A DNA stretch of 14,157 nt from Butyrivibrio sp. UBA3740 (GCA_002372465.1 DFGW01000185.1:1-14157), one strand, 5' to 3'; shown: positions 1 to 10,400, numbered from the stretch's first letter. The notes: generated by a model from the sequence alone, not told the origin. Numbers and translations are program-made.

Positions 1-1
1 C

Positions 2-1612
2 GACGTAAGGCATGGCAAGCTTTCGCTTTCAGTGATGAAGGGAGGGAAGATCCAGAAAACTCTCTGGACTGACGTTCCCGGCAACATTGTAGATGACTAC
101 AAAATCCTGTCCGACAATCTTTTTGCTGAGTTTCTCAAGGATAAGCTAAAAGAGAACAGGATATCAGCAAAAAAGGCTGACTTTGTCATAGCTGATACCG
201 ACCTGCTTATCAGAAGCTTCGATATGCCGGTTATGTCTGACGAGCAGCTTAAGCTCAATATACCCTTTGAGTTCAAGGACTACATCCTCGGAGATATGAA
301 GGAATTCATCTTTGATTTTGTAAAAAGAGATCCCGAGGCAGACAAAGATTCTGCAAATGTCAGCATTTTTGCCTATGCTGTTCCTGTTGAATATATCAGA
401 AGGATTGGCAATATCTTAAGGCTTGCAGGATTAAAGCTTGAAAAAGCCATACCTGAGACTCTGGTTTATGAGGCGCTTCTTGCAAATGTTAAAGATCAGG
501 AAGAAGCCAAAAAAGATATGTGCTTCCTTGAAATCGGAAGCAATCGCATAACCATGCATATGTTCAGGGATGAGACCTACAGGCTCAGCCACGTAATTGA
601 TATAGGTGAAAAGAAAATTATCCAATCTATCGCGGATGAACTAAATGTTGACGCCAATACTGCCGAAACATATTTAAGGAACAACTTCCAGAATTGTCAG
701 GATTTAAGAGGCGCCGTTGATTCATATAAAGATATATCACTGGAGATAATAAAGTGTCTTAACTATTATGATATGTCCGATATGACAGCAAAGCTTAAGG
801 ATATTGTCATCTGCGGACCGGGTGCTCTGACCGAGCCCCTTGTTGCTCTTCTCAAAGACAGGATAGACAAATCCGTTTATACCATGCAGGAGATGTTCCA
901 GGATGAACCGGACAGGCCTGAACTGAGTGTAAGCTTTGCTTCGGCAACTGTTATAAGTAGCGGCCTGACTGATGTCGGTATTAAAGAGAGTGAAGCCTAT
1001 GCCGATGTCAAGAAGACTGACTGGAAACTGATGGCACTTGGAATAGTAGCAGTAATCGCTTTATTGGTTCTGGCAGTAAAAGTAGGCATAGTTGATAAAT
1101 ATGCAGCACTGAACAAGGCAAGAGCCTATGAGGCAGAGCTGCAGACCAGGGTGGATGCGGACGCTGAATTTATCAGGAAATCTGAAGAACTCTCTGTAGA
1201 GTATTACCATTACACCTGGGATGACATGACAGAAGAGGAGAAGGGAAGAGTAAGCAGAATGGAGGTTGCAAAGCTTGCAGATTTCATTGCAAGCCAGGGC
1301 GTATCGGTTAATTCCATGAACCTGACGGGCACTACGCTGGTGGTGGGAGTTACAGGTGATTCTCTTAACACCATGAGTAAACTTACCGCAGCCCTTACCG
1401 ATCAGGAAATAGTTGAGAGCTGTTCGCTGTCAATGGCTCAGAAGGAAACCACGGAAGGAAGTACGGCAACTGCTTTGGAGGCTCCCGAATTTGATGAAAA
1501 CGGAGAGCTGATTGAGGAATCTATTGAGACGACAAACACAGGCAACATTGTAAATGCTGAGATAAACATTTATTTGACTACACTTAAAACAGATGATCAG
1601 GGGGGCGAGTAA
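2..1612 (+). CDS. pilMN: PilM-PilN fusion protein of the type IV pilus alignment complex (5' partial)
   Basis: This is a bitopic inner-membrane protein whose cytoplasmic actin-like PilM part would link the assembly ATPase to the pilin-facing PilN/PilO part. The N-terminal two thirds read like PilM: an alternating stretch DVRHGKLSLSVM at bases 2-37 fits the first nucleotide-binding loop, a second one (LEIGSNRITMHMF) lies near 527-565, and an adenosine-type motif (DIVICGPGAL) lies at 800-829. One hydrophobic helix follows at about 1027-1098, then a helical linker and a C-terminal alternating alpha/beta PilN-like domain to the stop. No free PilN is seen, and no INLLP-type PilM-binding peptide is visible at the junction, as expected if the two parts are fused; GspL of type II secretion has the same layout. 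The reading frame is open to the left edge and the loop motif lies upstream of the GTG (32) and ATG (35), so the real start is outside the window. The stop overlaps the pilO start by one base. Confidence 0.87.
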   Translation, partial: DVRHGKLSLSVMKGGKIQKTLWTDVPGNIVDDYKILSDNLFAEFLKDKLKENRISAKKADFVIADTDLLIRSFDMPVMSDEQLKLNIPFEFKDYILGDMKEFIFDFVKRDPEADKDSANVSIFAYAVPVEYIRRIGNILRLAGLKLEKAIPETLVYEALLANVKDQEEAKKDMCFLEIGSNRITMHMFRDETYRLSHVIDIGEKKIIQSIADELNVDANTAETYLRNNFQNCQDLRGAVDSYKDISLEIIKCLNYYDMSDMTAKLKDIVICGPGALTEPLVALLKDRIDKSVYTMQEMFQDEPDRPELSVSFASATVISSGLTDVGIKESEAYADVKKTDWKLMALGIVAVIALLVLAVKVGIVDKYAALNKARAYEAELQTRVDADAEFIRKSEELSVEYYHYTWDDMTEEEKGRVSRMEVAKLADFIASQGVSVNSMNLTGTTLVVGVTGDSLNTMSKLTAALTDQEIVESCSLSMAQKETTEGSTATALEAPEFDENGELIEESIETTNTGNIVNAEINIYLTTLKTDDQGGE

Positions 1613-2271
1613 TGAACGTTTTATCAAGGAAATTATCATCCAGAGAAAAAGCATTGCTGGTAATTCTTGTTCTGGTCATCGTGGCAGCTCTTTATTATCT
1701 GCTGATCTTTCAGCCTGTGACCGACAGGATAAACAGGTCAAAAGACAATGCGGCTTCACTGGAGACGCAGCTTATAACCCTGGACGCGAAAGTTGCCCAG
1801 ATCCAGAGAATGCAGAAATCCGTTGAGGAATTTACGCAGAACGGACATGTAGTCAGCATTATGCCAAGCTACAGTGCGGGCAAGCAGGAACTGGTTTTTT
1901 TGAACAGCACCCTGGCAGCCTCAGAGGATTATTATGTTGGATTTACCAGCATAACCAGAGAGGGAAACCAGATAAGAAGAGAGTTTGCTTTGAAATTTAC
2001 CGTGGATAAGTACAGCGAGGCAGAGAATATCATAAACATACTGGAACACAGTGACCTTCGGTGCCTTATCAGTGACTTTTCCGTTAAACCTGTTGAACAG
2101 GAGGAAACCATTGAGAACGGCAAGGTAGAGTCCAGCTGCGTTGCAACTTTTTATGAGACAATGTTCGGCGGAGTGGCTGACGCAGAGCTCCCGGAGGATT
2201 CGGCAAAGCAGCAGCAACAGGATGTTGTTGGCACATATGAGTACCAGGAAGGTTCTCTTTCGCCTAATTAA
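1612..2271 (+). CDS. pilO: PilO-like type IV pilus assembly protein
   Basis: This is a small bitopic membrane protein, 219 residues, close to the usual PilO length. Residues 1-13 are basic and cytoplasmic, residues about 14-33 form a single transmembrane helix, residues about 36-75 look like a coiled coil, and the remainder has the alternating hydrophobic pattern of the ferredoxin-like PilO fold. The family pairs with PilN outside the membrane and passes the state of the PilM ring to the growing pilus. The start ATG overlaps the stop of the PilMN gene (TAATG) and is preceded by a purine-rich AGGGGGG at 1599-1605, so translation is probably coupled and the two proteins made in matched amounts. 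The identification rests on architecture and position directly after PilMN; sequence similarity in this family is low. The last 40 or so residues are polar and Gln/Glu rich, probably a disordered tail. Confidence 0.8.
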   Translation: MNVLSRKLSSREKALLVILVLVIVAALYYLLIFQPVTDRINRSKDNAASLETQLITLDAKVAQIQRMQKSVEEFTQNGHVVSIMPSYSAGKQELVFLNSTLAASEDYYVGFTSITREGNQIRREFALKFTVDKYSEAENIINILEHSDLRCLISDFSVKPVEQEETIENGKVESSCVATFYETMFGGVADAELPEDSAKQQQQDVVGTYEYQEGSLSPN

Positions 2272-2311
2272 AAGAAACATGGGTGTTTGTAAGAGGCAGG
2301 CTATTTGCTTC

Positions 2312-2318
2312 AGAGGGG
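2312..2318 (+). promoter_or_regulatory. Ribosome binding site that fixes the start of the secreted repeat protein
   Basis: AGAGGGG stands seven bases before the ATG at 2326. A TTG at 2305 in the same frame would give seven extra residues, but it lies upstream of this site and would put the site inside the gene. The ATG is also followed at once by a normal basic signal-peptide N-region, so 2326 is the start to use. Confidence 0.75.
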
Positions 2319-2325
2319 TGGTATT

Positions 2326-4392
2326 ATGAGTAAAATTTATGGAAGGATTTTGAGCCGAAGGATACCAAAAACACTCAAGATTGCTTTGGTTTCTGCACTT
2401 GGTAGCCTTGTGGTGATATGTTCACCGGGGGCTGTTTGTAATGCAAGTGCGGCGGGACCTTCAAAGTTTTCCACATACCTAATGATCGATGAGAACGGTG
2501 ATTTTGCTACAGATGCCGATGGGGAATACATACAGCTCTTTGATGAGAAGGGAAATCTCCTGGTATACAACAATGATGTAAAAGAATACCTGAAAGAACA
2601 CGCCGCTTTAAATGGCAGTAAAAAGCTTGCTGCGAAGGAAAGGGATTTTTTCCTGATAAACGGAAAATTGTATCATGATGATGAAGGAAAAAACGAGCTT
2701 GGCGATCTTTCTGAGGTAATGCCGGCGATATTTAAGTACGACATTATCGATTCCGGGTACACCCTGGAGTCGGACAGTGCCACAGTGTATATAAATCCTC
2801 TTGATGTAGACGGAAGACCTGCTTATGTGGCAAGGGTTGCAGGAACATACGCCTCTCTTCCGGCCTTTACAATTTCAAATGACGGTGACGTTGACTATCT
2901 GGAAAAAGGTATCATCTCAGACGGAGACAGAGAGGCTGCCTTTGTATATGATTCCAATTATTTCTATGATGAGAATTTAAATCAGCTCCTTAGCATGAAC
3001 GGTCTTATCCCTGAAGCAGGCGATGAGAGCGCTCCAATGTTTACAGGATTTTATGTAAAAACTGACAGTGGCCGTAGACAGCTTGTTGATGTCGACGGTC
3101 TTATTGTATTGCCTGCAGGTGATTACAAGGAAATGGTTGAGAATGGCGCAGTGGTAGAGGCTGAGTACTGCAATGTTGCTACTCTGTCCGCTGATGGTGC
3201 AGAGCTTATGACTCTTTATACTGATATTGAGGACGGAACACCTTACACTGACTATCAAAGAACCGAGGCTTTTGGCAATATCGGAGGTGACGCGCTTTCG
3301 CAGCTTTCAGGAGATGAAGCAAGAGGGCATTTTGCCGGTTTTTATGCAGGAGGCGAGGATGATTCATATATAAGGTACATTGATGAGAGCGGAAATCTGA
3401 TAGAGGACAGTGTTGGTGCTCTTTCGGGCAACGCTTATTATTGCGCGCGCTTCTATCACGTACTTACCGCTGATGGCGGTGATGATGGCGTCGATATCTA
3501 TTACTCTGACGGACAGCTTTACAGTGATCAGGAGCTCTTTTCACGGATTTCAAACATTGCTGAGGTTACAGGTGGAATACCTGAGGATACGTCTGAAGAG
3601 ATCCACAGCGATGAAAAGGATATGGATGGTGTAGTAAAACGTTATTTCATTGGATATTACTTTGCTTCAGATTTTTGGGATGATGCTGATGAGGAGGACT
3701 GCGAAAGGGAGATCCTGCTCTCTGAATATGAAGAAGAGGGATTTGACCCTGCAAATGTAGAGATCAATAAGATAAAGTTTGCTGACAGGGAGGGAAATAT
3801 TGTATTTGACCCTGAGAGTTCACCTGAAATTGACGGTGATATGGAAATTTATCAGAACTGGTATACAGTCACCATCTGGGATGACGGCGAAGTCGAGATT
3901 TCGGATGATGCTGATGAAGTAAAACCGGACAAAGAGGAAGCGGAGGAAGAGGAAAAAGAAGAGGCTGTTGAGGAAGAAACTGACGAGGACAAGACTGACG
4001 AGGACAAGACTGACGAGGACAAGACTGACGAGGACGAAGAGCCCTCTGATGAGGATCCTGCCCAAACCGATCCCTCAGAAACCAATCCTTCTGATACCGA
4101 ACCTGCGCAAGGACAGCCTTCCGATGGCCAATCTGCCGGCGGAAATACTGACGGTGGAGAGAGTGCAGCTGATCCTATACAGACAGCTGATGGTGGCAAT
4201 GGAAATGGCGGTGGCGATGACGGCGACGGAAACACCGACGATGGTGAAAAACTCGAAGAGACAGCTAAACCTTCAGATGTAACAGATCCTGTGGACGGTG
4301 GGAATAATGAAGGCGACGGGAAAGGCGATGGAGGGGACAAACCTGCAAATATGGACGCGGATGTCCCAAAGACGCAGGATGACGGCACATGA
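2326..4392 (+). CDS. Secreted acidic repeat protein of unknown function in the pilus operon
   Basis: I do not recognise this 688-residue protein as a named family. It has a Sec signal peptide: basic residues 1-18, hydrophobic 19-31, and a likely signal peptidase I site after ASA at 40-42. The two nearby Cys residues lack a lipobox. The mature part holds three weakly similar units opening with FTGFY (residue 239), FAGFY (336) and FIGYY (441) and closing with an aromatic strand (about 276, 370 and 508). The pattern recalls InlB-like/Listeria-Bacteroides repeats but is degenerate. Turns of the form D-x-x-G-N-hydrophobic recur (DEKGNLL, DESGNLI, DREGNIV). From about residue 524 the chain becomes an acidic, Gly/Pro/Thr/Ser-rich disordered tail of about 165 residues. 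There is no LPXTG, no C-terminal membrane helix and no recognised wall-binding module, so how it stays at the surface is unclear. It lies between pilO and the giant pilin on the same strand, and a surface partner or cofactor of the pilus is the natural guess. Confidence 0.82.
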   Translation: MSKIYGRILSRRIPKTLKIALVSALGSLVVICSPGAVCNASAAGPSKFSTYLMIDENGDFATDADGEYIQLFDEKGNLLVYNNDVKEYLKEHAALNGSKKLAAKERDFFLINGKLYHDDEGKNELGDLSEVMPAIFKYDIIDSGYTLESDSATVYINPLDVDGRPAYVARVAGTYASLPAFTISNDGDVDYLEKGIISDGDREAAFVYDSNYFYDENLNQLLSMNGLIPEAGDESAPMFTGFYVKTDSGRRQLVDVDGLIVLPAGDYKEMVENGAVVEAEYCNVATLSADGAELMTLYTDIEDGTPYTDYQRTEAFGNIGGDALSQLSGDEARGHFAGFYAGGEDDSYIRYIDESGNLIEDSVGALSGNAYYCARFYHVLTADGGDDGVDIYYSDGQLYSDQELFSRISNIAEVTGGIPEDTSEEIHSDEKDMDGVVKRYFIGYYFASDFWDDADEEDCEREILLSEYEEEGFDPANVEINKIKFADREGNIVFDPESSPEIDGDMEIYQNWYTVTIWDDGEVEISDDADEVKPDKEEAEEEEKEEAVEEETDEDKTDEDKTDEDKTDEDEEPSDEDPAQTDPSETNPSDTEPAQGQPSDGQSAGGNTDGGESAADPIQTADGGNGNGGGDDGDGNTDDGEKLEETAKPSDVTDPVDGGNNEGDGKGDGGDKPANMDADVPKTQDDGT
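3895..4389 (+). repeat. Acidic low-complexity C-terminal tail of the secreted protein
   Basis: Residues about 524-688 are dominated by Asp, Glu, Gly, Thr, Ser and Pro with almost no hydrophobic residues. The order is a Glu/Lys block, then a TDEDK block, then a Pro/Thr/Ser block (repeated D-P-S-E/D-T type steps), then a Gly/Asp/Asn block. It should be disordered and highly negative, able to bind divalent cations or to act as a spacer. The complementary strand shows a spurious Ser-rich open frame caused by this composition. Confidence 0.75.
3979..4035 (+). repeat. 15-base tandem repeat encoding TDEDK
   Basis: Three identical copies of ACTGACGAGGACAAG lie head to tail (3979-3993, 3994-4008, 4009-4023), followed by a fourth partial copy that diverges after 12 bases. 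The unit is a multiple of three, so gain or loss of copies changes tail length without breaking the frame. It lies in the acidic tail of the secreted protein. Confidence 0.9.
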
Positions 4393-4458
4393 TCGCATAA
4401 CAGCGAGTTTTTGACTGAAAGAATGCTTTAGTCTTATATCTTTCAGGAGGGCAATATT

Positions 4459-7400
4459 ATGAGCAGTGGCAAAAAAAATACAGCCTTTGGGAGACGGCAT
4501 AAAGCGGGCTTTTCAATGGCGGAAGTCCTTTTAGTTGTAGGAATAATTACGATTCTCAGTGGAATTGTCGGTGTGAGTGCTGTTTCTATGTACAGGAACA
4601 TGAAGCAGACTCAGCTGGATAAAACTGCAGAGACTATATTCCATGCTGCTCAGGACAGGCTCAGCGAGATCTATGCTTACGGACGTGAAGAAACCATCGA
4701 GGATGGTAACCTTGTGGATTCTGTTGCTGATGCGGCCACCAAGAAGGTTATGTACATATCAAGTTCTGAAGCTGATCAGAGCAAAAGTGCATATGCCGCG
4801 ATCATGGGAAATAATACGGTAAGTGCTGATATTCTGAATAATTACTGGATTATTGAGTATCAGGCAAGCAGCTGCCGTGTTCTTAATGTTGTATATGCTG
4901 ATAAAAGTGGAGAAGGGCTTGGTTCCTTCGGAGGAGGCATCAATGGAGCCCCTTCTTTTGATGCGATACTGGCAGACCTTAAGCTACATAGCTTTACAGA
5001 CCGCAAAAACAGGTACGGATGGTTCGGAGATGCTACTCTGACCGATCTTCAGGATCAGGAAAAGCAGGTAGGAAATACATCTGTCGATGTTGAGATTATA
5101 AACGAAGAGAACCTTTATGCTCATGTAAGGGTTTCCGTGGGATGGGAAGACAATCTTTCCCAGAGTGATGTCTCCAAGTTCCTTGAGCACCAGAAGCTGA
5201 TCATTACCATCAAGGATGCAGATGATGCCTCTTTATCCGCTGCATCTAAGGATTTTGAGATTCCGGGAAAAGACCTTTTGGGGAAAGGTACCATTGAGTC
5301 GGATTCCGATGGCTTTTATAACGCTAAATCCGATGGAGATGATGGTACCGGATATGTCACCGACAGATATCTGACTGCCTCCTTTGATATGCTCCTTGAT
5401 AGCTTAAGCGCCGGTGCCTTCACGGGCAGCAATTCCAAAAAGACCTTCGAGGGCTATTCAACAGGTATCCCTTCCGGAAATAACTTCTATTTCATAGCAA
5501 GACTTGAGAGCGATGATGGTTCCACTCCTGTGGTTCAGGACTACGACATAGACAACAGTAAATTTGCATCCTATTCACCTTCAGCCGGCAAGGCCTATAT
5601 CGAGTATGGCAGACACCTTCAGAATGCCGCTGTGGCGCGGCTTTCAAATCTTAATGCTGTACAGATAGCAGATATTGATTTTAAATCACATGCTTCTTTT
5701 ACAAGAGAGAGTAACTTTGATGAGTTCAATAAATACTGGCTTTCGGTATATCCCGATGTTTCCGGCTATACCGATTATCAGCCTTTTGACTCGGCATTTC
5801 TTGATTCTTATGATGGGCAGAATCATGTGATCAAAAACCTTGATATAAACAAGGCCTCGGAAGGCTCTGCTAATGCCGGAATATTTGGCAATCTGTCTTC
5901 ATGCGTAAGCGTTAAAAACGTAATCATAACCGACAGCAGCGTAAATGCTCCCGAGGCGTCCGCTGCCGGTATGTTTGCTGCGAAAATTTCAGGAACTTCA
6001 GCCCTTACGGTAGAGAAGTGTTATATCGGAAATGTAAATATAGATGCATCTTCAGGAGCTTCTGCCGGCGGCTTTGCGGGAGAAATTGCCACTGTTGCAA
6101 CAGTAACCGACTTTGCAGCACTAAAGGTTAATGCAGGAAATACTGTGGAAGCTACTGATGCCGGTGCCTTTGCCGGTAAGATAACAGGAAAATTTACGGG
6201 AAACAGACTCTTCGTTTTTGGTGGAAATATATCAGGCTCTTCAAATGCAGGAGGCCTTGTTGGATATTCAGATGCAGCCTTTGCAGATATGACCCTTTCC
6301 GGCTGTAAGGTTTCCGGCGCGAAAGTGACCTCTCATGCAGGAAATGCCGGAGCCATTGCGGGTAATGTTAATAACCAGAACGGAACCTTTACCATCAATT
6401 CTGACACTGTTGTAGCCGGAAGCATCGTCAGATCAGAAACAGGTAGTGCAGGTGGATTTGTAGGAAGCAGCGATAGTAACCTTATTGTTATTGATTCCAT
6501 TTACTATATGCCGGGATCAGGAGAAGCTGCGCAGACAGCGGGCAAGGTGAGTGGTGTATTTGCCGGGGCTGTTGGACTTACAGCTTCCGCTGAAGAGGTT
6601 GCCCTTACTTACGGTGATCTCGTAAGTATTGCAGGCTTTAAATATTTAAACGAACTAAAAACTTCAAGTATATCAGGGATGCAATGGATCAGCGGCGCAA
6701 GTAATGCCGGTGGTCTTGTGGGCGTATCTACCAAAAACGTAACCATCACAAATACCAGTGCTTCCGGTGTTCTTGCAGCCTCAAACGGAAATGCAGGCGG
6801 TTTTATCGGCAGCACCTCCGGACGCCTTTTCGTAACAGGTTCCTATTCTGATTTCTATATTTCGGGAAAAAGAGTCGGCGGCTTCGCAGCCGGGTGTGGC
6901 TCAAATTCAACCTTCAGTTCCTGTTACAGTGCGGGCTTCCTTGTAGGAACCGCTGATATTGCAGCTGGTTTTGCTCCGGTTGATGTTGGAACCATAACCA
7001 ACTCATACACGGTATTTAACTTTGATGATGTAACAGACACTGCACTCTTTACCGGCACAGCAGAGGAAGATATCGACCATAAGATCAATGAAAATGGTAC
7101 AGTAGCCAATTATCCTACCGTTCAGACTCACAGCTATTACCCTGTGGCAAAGACCTCTTCCGGTAAGGCTTATTATGTATACTCCGAAACAGATTTTGAA
7201 GCAAACGATAACGTGATTTGCGTAAGAGCCTCAGAACTTGCAGATAACAAGAACGAGGACGGCGAGACACTTTTGTCCGGAAACTTTGTGAAATCCCAGG
7301 GCAAGAACAATACTGTGCCTTATACACTTTCGCCTTTCTTTGGAAGTATTCTGAAGGATTATCCATTCCCGACACTTAAGGTCAGCAAAACTGTAGAGGG

Positions 7401-10400
7401 TGTTACCTCCGAAACAATTCTAAGGCACTACAATGACTGGCTTATTATCGATCAGGACAGTATTTACAACATCGAAGTATGGTACATGCTTTATGATGAG
7501 AATCTGAAGACTCTTAAGACGAATGTTGCCGGTGTAGGAAACACAGGTTTCAGGCTGCATACAAAAGCCAGAGCTCTTCCGGTTAAATATGGTACAGACA
7601 CAGAGTATCAGATAAATGTAGGTTCCCGTGATGTTTTTTCCGGATATAAATTTGTGGGATATTTTGATCCTGTATCTGCTACAAAGCCTCTGGTCGAAAC
7701 CTCAGCTTCTTTTGACAGAGGATCAAAGTGCGATTACATGACATCAACAGATGAAAACCTCTTACCCGCTATCAAACGTTCCATGAATAACGGTGATATT
7801 GTGGTGCAGACTTCCATAGCCAAAAACAATGATTATGGTTACAAGTGCCCGGATAACAGCAGTATCTTTGAAGAGGTTCCAACAAACGAGTACAGAAAGA
7901 CCAAGAGAATATACGCTGTTTACAGGTATAACAAACCGTACACTGTATCGCTTTCCTATGTAGAATATGAACTTCCTGATATTGGTGCAACGACAGAACA
8001 GAAGAAACTTGATGCAATATACAACGGCTCTAAAGTAGCATCTGCAGATATATTTGAAGTTACCTACAAGGAGCCTGACAGACCTGCTTCTCTTGCAAGT
8101 GACGAGGAACTGACAGAAGATTATCTTGCAGAGAGGATACTTTACGAGCAGTATCAGAGTGACCATGACGAGACAAAGTATAAAAAGGCTTTGTCTGATC
8201 TTGATGCTAAAAGAGCTTCTGCAAACCAGGTCATCACCAGGAATATCCCTGATTATTCCAAGGCAGGTTTTGATCTTTTTGACATTGATGCATTAAAGAA
8301 TAAAGGCATCATTACATCAGCCTATGCTACATATATCAAAAACATGCCTGTCTATACTCTGGTAAGGATTGATCCTGATACCAGGGACTATGGCGGAAAT
8401 GAAATTGAATATAAGGACAGATGTAAGAAGGTGGAAAAGAGTACTGATAACAAGATCAGTATACAGACCAATAAGTCCTATCATTATGTGATCATGTACA
8501 ATTCCAACAAGCCAAGGAAGATACTGAATCTTGTTTTTAATAATACTGTAACAGAAGGGGACAGTAATATTCCTGTTGTGAACAGTTACGATAGTCTGAG
8601 CGAGACTCTGGAGAAAAAGGCGTATGCTGCGGAGCAGGATGTAACTTATGAAGTCAGAGTAGGCAGTAACGGATTCCAGGACCAGTACAAGAGCCTTGAT
8701 GATCTGATGAAACCAAGCGGCTATCCTGTATTTAATGGATTTACTTTGAAAAATGCTAAGCACGAAACATCTGCCTTGGCCGATACTCTGACACTAACCT
8801 ATGATCGTGCCACATATTCCCTGGCATTTAGGTTGAATGACCCGGTTGCTCTGAATCCGGTTGAAAAATATTATGATAGCAATTCTCGAAATGAGGTGAC
8901 CGGAATTCCTTATGGCAGGTCATATCATGAATATCTGTGGGAACTGTCGGAGAGTGAAGCTACGGCTGATATTCAATGTCCATCATCAGCTGTTTCCCTT
9001 CAGAGATTGAAAAACACTAAAGAAATAAATATATACAGTGATGGCAGATGGTATTCATTGACGGACAGTTACGAAAAGCTACTGGAAATGATCGTAGCAT
9101 TACCTGAATCATCCGGTTATTCAGGAGGTTTCTACCTGCAGTATCGTGTAGGAAGTGGCCGAAACAGTTATACAGAATATAATTATTTCACCTGGACCAA
9201 AACACCGGGAAATAAATCCTATGCTTTTAACCGAAGTGGATATTTCCTGTCCGGATTTAAGTATTACTATCAGGATGATGAGGGAGAGATTTCCTATAAT
9301 GGCAGGAATTACACTCGTATAGGAGAGGTTACCAGCTTTACAGATGTATTAACCATGCCTTATACAGACGTACTGGTGGAGGCGGAATGGAGGGTTGATC
9401 CTAAGCGCCTTAGGGTCGAGATTTATTACCAGGATCCATATGATGCGATAAGCGCAACAGATTCAGAAAAAAAATACGAGTTCTTTGCCGAAACCACCTG
9501 CAATGTGGCTAATGGTGTTGCAACCACTAAAAATAACCATAAGATCCAGATAACGGAACTTGTAGCCAGCGTAAACACTTCCGAGGGCCTTGTTGGTTTC
9601 CTTGAACCATATTTTAAAAATGGTGACTTTACTAAAAAAGAAGAGCATTGGCTCAAGGATAGTAGTTTTAATCCCTACATAGGAAATGAGGAAAACTCGT
9701 TAAGATACGGGTATCCTCATGATGCGGGTAATGATACCATGGTTGTTGCCCTGTATTATGACCGCAAACCGGTGGAATACAGATTCCACTTTACCACAAC
9801 TGAACATACCGGACGTTACTATATAAACCAGTACCAGTATTATCCGTTTACTATCCGTGATCAGTGGGATGATTTTGAAGCCAACAGCAGCCTTTATAAT
9901 TACAGCGGATCAGCTGAGGATCATCTGGCACTTAAGAATGAGCTGGTAAATGCAACCGGCCAGTATGTGGATGTTGGCAAACATGCCAGGGTAAAGGTAG
10001 TAGATGAGAGCCAGTCCGCAGTAGCTAACACTTCGGTCACTTATGGAGGACTTGCATCATGGAATGATTACTATACCAGCACCTATACATCCGGCACCGT
10101 AACGTATGGACGAGCTATTTATTATCAGGCTCTTTACGGGGCTCCGGCAGTCTTTTCTTCCGATGGGGAAAGCATGATTCCATGCTGGTACTGCTATAAG
10201 ACCGATCCGAATCCAATCGGATTGCAGAGATATATCATCGGCGGTTCGGGTAATACACCTACGCTGTTTAATGATTACAGCTTAAGATACTTTGGTGATG
10301 TTACTTCTGATACTGCTTCGCTGGAAAAAGATCTGTATCCTATATATCCTAGTTCCAATTCGGGATACTATTATTTCTATACGGAAGTTGCGCCCAGTGA

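Noticed and set aside
32..37. GTG/ATG start for the first gene, with AAGGGAGG close by
   Set aside because: The frame is open to the left edge and encodes a PilM-like first loop before these codons; the AAGGGAGG lies after the start codons, not before.
2275..2288. Small hairpin AAACA-TGGG-TGTTT after pilO
   Set aside because: The five-pair AT-rich stem with no T-tract is within chance expectation.
2305..2307. TTG start for the secreted protein
   Set aside because: It lacks its own ribosome site and would place the good AGAGGGG site within the gene; ATG 2326 fits better.
2356..2445. Lipoprotein signal for the secreted protein (Cys at residues 32 and 38)
   Set aside because: The residues before each Cys (V-V-I and G-A-V) do not fit a lipobox, while an A-S-A signal peptidase I site is present.
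3979..4035. CRISPR-like repeat
   Set aside because: The repeats are 15 bases, contiguous without spacers, and in frame within a coding region.
3968..4282. Plus-strand frame with RTRLT repeats inside the acidic tail
   Set aside because: It is the tandem repeat read in another frame, with no ribosome site.
3852..4388. Antisense Ser/Pro-rich open frame of 178 residues
   Set aside because: It is a composition artefact of the acidic tail on the + strand; no ribosome site or recognisable protein.
4411..4440. Internal promoter (TTGACT, 18 bases, TATATC) or a terminator hairpin (GACTGAA/TTTAGTC)
   Set aside because: Transcription from this promoter would start within the ribosome site at 4445-4451, and the hairpin is only seven pairs with one G-T and no proper T-run, so neither is supported.
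7762..8166. Antisense open frames of 81-134 residues within the giant gene
   Set aside because: They overlap a strong coding region on the other strand and show no start signal or family likeness.
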